Assembly: GCA_031424975.1 (NCBI GenBank)
Contig: JANPIL010000196.1
Location: 1 to 8,405 of the forward strand
From: Xanthocytophaga sp031424975
GTDB taxonomy: Bacteria; Bacteroidota; Bacteroidia; Cytophagales; 172606-1
Direction of reading: 5' to 3'
Length of the DNA: 8,405 bases
Of this stretch, positions 6,956 through 8,405 are shown one piece after another (the stretch's first letter is position 1; each line of letters opens with the position of its first letter). A model generated the notes under the pieces. That model searched no databases, was not told the DNA's origin, and saw only the letters and a program-made list of their open reading frames with translations. Both the position numbers and the translations under genes were made by a program.

Positions 6956-6981
6956 GCGCACCAAAACCAAGTTTGGTGCGC
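6956..6981. promoter_or_regulatory. Perfect 10-bp inverted repeat in the sensor gene leader
   Basis: GCGCACCAAA (6956-6965) and TTTGGTGCGC (6972-6981) are exact inverted repeats around a six-base loop. They lie between the probable promoter and the start codon at 7019. It could be a dimeric regulator's operator or a leader hairpin in the mRNA. No T-run follows, so an intrinsic terminator is unlikely. The 340-base gap between 6679 and 7018 otherwise holds the hairpin at 6703, copies D and E, and no convincing gene. Confidence 0.45.
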
Positions 6982-7018
6982 CGCTGAAAAAGGGCATTTG
7001 CCACACCCTCGGTTTTTC

Positions 7019-8227
7019 ATGCGCACCATTCTTACACTCACCCAACGGAACCGGTACGCTGTTTGGGCCTCCATGGCAATCCTGGTTCTGGTGGCAAACC
7101 AACTGTTCATCCAATATTGGCTTTACCAAAAGAATCAGGATTCGCGGATCATTAACCTTTCGGGGCGGCAGCGGATGCTCAGCCAAAGAATCAACCTTGG
7201 GCTGGCCGGGCTTGCAAACTCAGAAATTGGCCGTGCCGAACTGGGAAAAATGTACGCGGACTGGAAAAAAGTGCATTACGGGATGCTCAACGGCGACCCT
7301 GACATGGACATTCACCGGATTAAAAACCCACGGGTATGGCAAACGCTGGCCCGGCTGTCGGCAAACATCGAGTACATCGGCAGAATCATGGAGAGCCAGC
7401 CAGTGCTGAATCCCGAATTGCTGGCAGAGATAAACCGGAACCAAGCCGGTTTTTTGGAACAGATGGAGCGGGTGGTAAAGCAACTTGAGCAAGACTCGGA
7501 CAGCCGGCTGCGGTTCATCCAAATCATCGAAATCATTCTTGCCGCCTTTTCAATTATTATTGTGGCCGCCGAGGTGAGGTATGTCTATCAACCGGCGGAA
7601 AAGGAACTCCGGCAGGCCGTGAGCAAGCTCGAAACATCGGAAAACAAGCTACTGGCCATTTTGGACAGCACTACGGACTGCAATATTTTCCTGAGCCGCG
7701 ACTTTGAAGTGCTTGATTTTAACAGGACGGCCAAAGAGAATGCGAGAAAGTTTTATGGCCGGGAAATCAGGCGCGGGGATGATTTCAGGAAGTACGCAAA
7801 AAACGACAAGCGGCTTGGCTTGTTGTTCGGCAATGTGCTGGCCGGCAATGCAACCAGCCTCGAACATGAATTTGAGTCGCAAGGGGTAGGAAGGTGGCAT
7901 CAAGTCAGGTTTTTTCCGGTCTATAACAAACGTGCTGAAATAATCGGCATATCGTACAACTCCACCGATATTGACCAGAAAAAAAGGGCGGAAATGAAAA
8001 TCAAAGACCAGCTGGGGTTTTTCCGCGAAATCGCTTGGCAGCAGTCGCACACGGTGCGGGCACCGGTGGCCAATATTCTGGGCATTCTGGACTTGATGAA
8101 CAGCCACGAGGAGAAAATCAGCGACCGGGAAAAGGCGGAATACCTGAAGCTGATAAACGACCAAGCCACCAAACTTGACAATATAATCCATGATATTGTC
8201 CAGAAAACGGCCTATATGCACGAATAG
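7019..8227 (+). CDS. PilJ_N-PAS-DHp sensor protein lacking a kinase ATPase domain
   Basis: From the ATG at 7019 the protein has 402 residues. A first membrane helix lies at about 13-35 and a second at about 167-188. Between them is a periplasmic PilJ-type sensor domain, marked by INLSGRQRMLSQRINL (45-60), the signature of the type IV pili transducer N-terminal family. A coiled coil (about 192-212) leads to a PAS domain (about 205-320) with the PAC-like stretch RWHQVRFFPVYNKRAEIIGISYNSTDID. The C-terminus is a dimerisation/phosphoacceptor helix pair: WQQSHTVRAPVANILGILDLM with His344, then YLKLINDQATKLDNIIHDIV. The protein stops there, with no N, G1 or G2 boxes of a HATPase domain. It may therefore be a receiver or donor of phosphate from a partner kinase, or a regulator of one. 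A TTG start at 6998 would add only seven residues and is less likely. Confidence 0.85.
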   Translation: MRTILTLTQRNRYAVWASMAILVLVANQLFIQYWLYQKNQDSRIINLSGRQRMLSQRINLGLAGLANSEIGRAELGKMYADWKKVHYGMLNGDPDMDIHRIKNPRVWQTLARLSANIEYIGRIMESQPVLNPELLAEINRNQAGFLEQMERVVKQLEQDSDSRLRFIQIIEIILAAFSIIIVAAEVRYVYQPAEKELRQAVSKLETSENKLLAILDSTTDCNIFLSRDFEVLDFNRTAKENARKFYGREIRRGDDFRKYAKNDKRLGLLFGNVLAGNATSLEHEFESQGVGRWHQVRFFPVYNKRAEIIGISYNSTDIDQKKRAEMKIKDQLGFFREIAWQQSHTVRAPVANILGILDLMNSHEEKISDREKAEYLKLINDQATKLDNIIHDIVQKTAYMHE

Positions 8228-8246
8228 GCAACCCATTTCCGGCTTC

Positions 8247-8271
8247 CGTGTGTGGCACACGCTAATTTTTT
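8247..8271 (+). terminator. Probable terminator of the sensor gene
   Basis: CGTGTG (8247-8252) pairs perfectly with CACACG (8256-8261) over a three-base loop. Four bases later comes a run of six T (8266-8271). It lies 20 bases after the stop codon. The stem is short, so efficiency is uncertain. Confidence 0.5.
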
Positions 8272-8286
8272 AAGCGAAAAATGACA

Positions 8287-8323
8287 CCGGAAAATAGTAT
8301 CCTTTGAAAAGGCCAAACCCGGC
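8287..8323 (+). repeat. Intergenic AATAGTAT element, copy F
   Basis: AATAGTAT (8293-8300), seven bases (cctttga), then AAAGGCCAAACCC (8308-8320), with both blocks exact. GGCTTGC (8321-8327) and GCAAGCC (8340-8346), just beyond, can form a 7-bp stem. It lies about 70-90 bases before the probable start codon at 8392. Confidence 0.7.
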
Positions 8324-8391
8324 TTGCCTCAACGTTGCCGCAAGCCTATCCCGCAGCGCAGTCCGGTTTCTGACAGTTGGCTCACAAATAC

Positions 8392-8405
8392 ATGAACAAA
8401 TCGCG
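8392..8405 (+). CDS. Possible start of a truncated downstream gene
   Basis: ATGAACAAATCG at the very end of the window could begin a protein starting MNKS. Support comes only from its position after a terminator and an intergenic element, and from an MNK-type start like those common in Bacteroidota. Four codons cannot identify a product. Confidence 0.3.

Noticed and set aside
7649..8260. 203-codon open frame on the minus strand across the PAS and DHp region
   Set aside because: It overlaps conserved sensor-protein motifs on the plus strand and has no recognisable motifs of its own.

Overview
The window is a stretch of Bacteroidota chromosome, most likely Cytophagales-like or a related class. 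This is inferred from the protein families, from promoter-like sequences resembling the Bacteroidota pattern TTTG, 16-18 bases, TAnnTTTG, and from start codons that lack Shine-Dalgarno sequences. All supported genes lie on the + strand. Apart from one gene the DNA is GC-rich. No rRNA, tRNA, CRISPR array, transposase or integrase was seen.

Layout: 1-213 encodes a 70-residue two-helix membrane protein (DUF6814-like). 351-899 encodes a signal-anchored exported protein of unknown function, with a good promoter just upstream. 900-1171 is gene-free and carries hairpins and a repeat. 1172-2296 encodes an outer-membrane beta-barrel protein closed by a strong terminator. 2481-3626 encodes an inner-membrane-anchored DUF3179 protein with a CxxC motif. 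3752-5668 encodes acetyl-CoA synthetase (acs), complete with all signature motifs. 5725-6678 is a conspicuously AT-rich DUF2806-like gene, probably acquired. 6679-7018 is a gene-free regulatory stretch. 7019-8227 encodes a PilJ_N-PAS-DHp sensor protein with a histidine-kinase phosphoacceptor helix but no ATPase domain. A further gene probably begins at 8392 and runs off the window.

The genes do not form one pathway. Acs activates acetate for central metabolism. The barrel and DUF3179 proteins are envelope proteins that may be functionally paired, although a terminator separates them. The sensor protein is a signalling component.

The most striking non-coding signal is a dispersed intergenic element: AATAGTAT, exactly seven variable bases, then AAAGGCCAAACCC. 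Both fixed blocks are exact in three copies, and three diverged copies keep the same spacing. In either orientation a copy lies about 70-110 bases before the start of most genes, but none precedes the AT-rich gene or the DUF3179 gene. It may be a promoter or regulator-binding element, or a small dispersed repeat.
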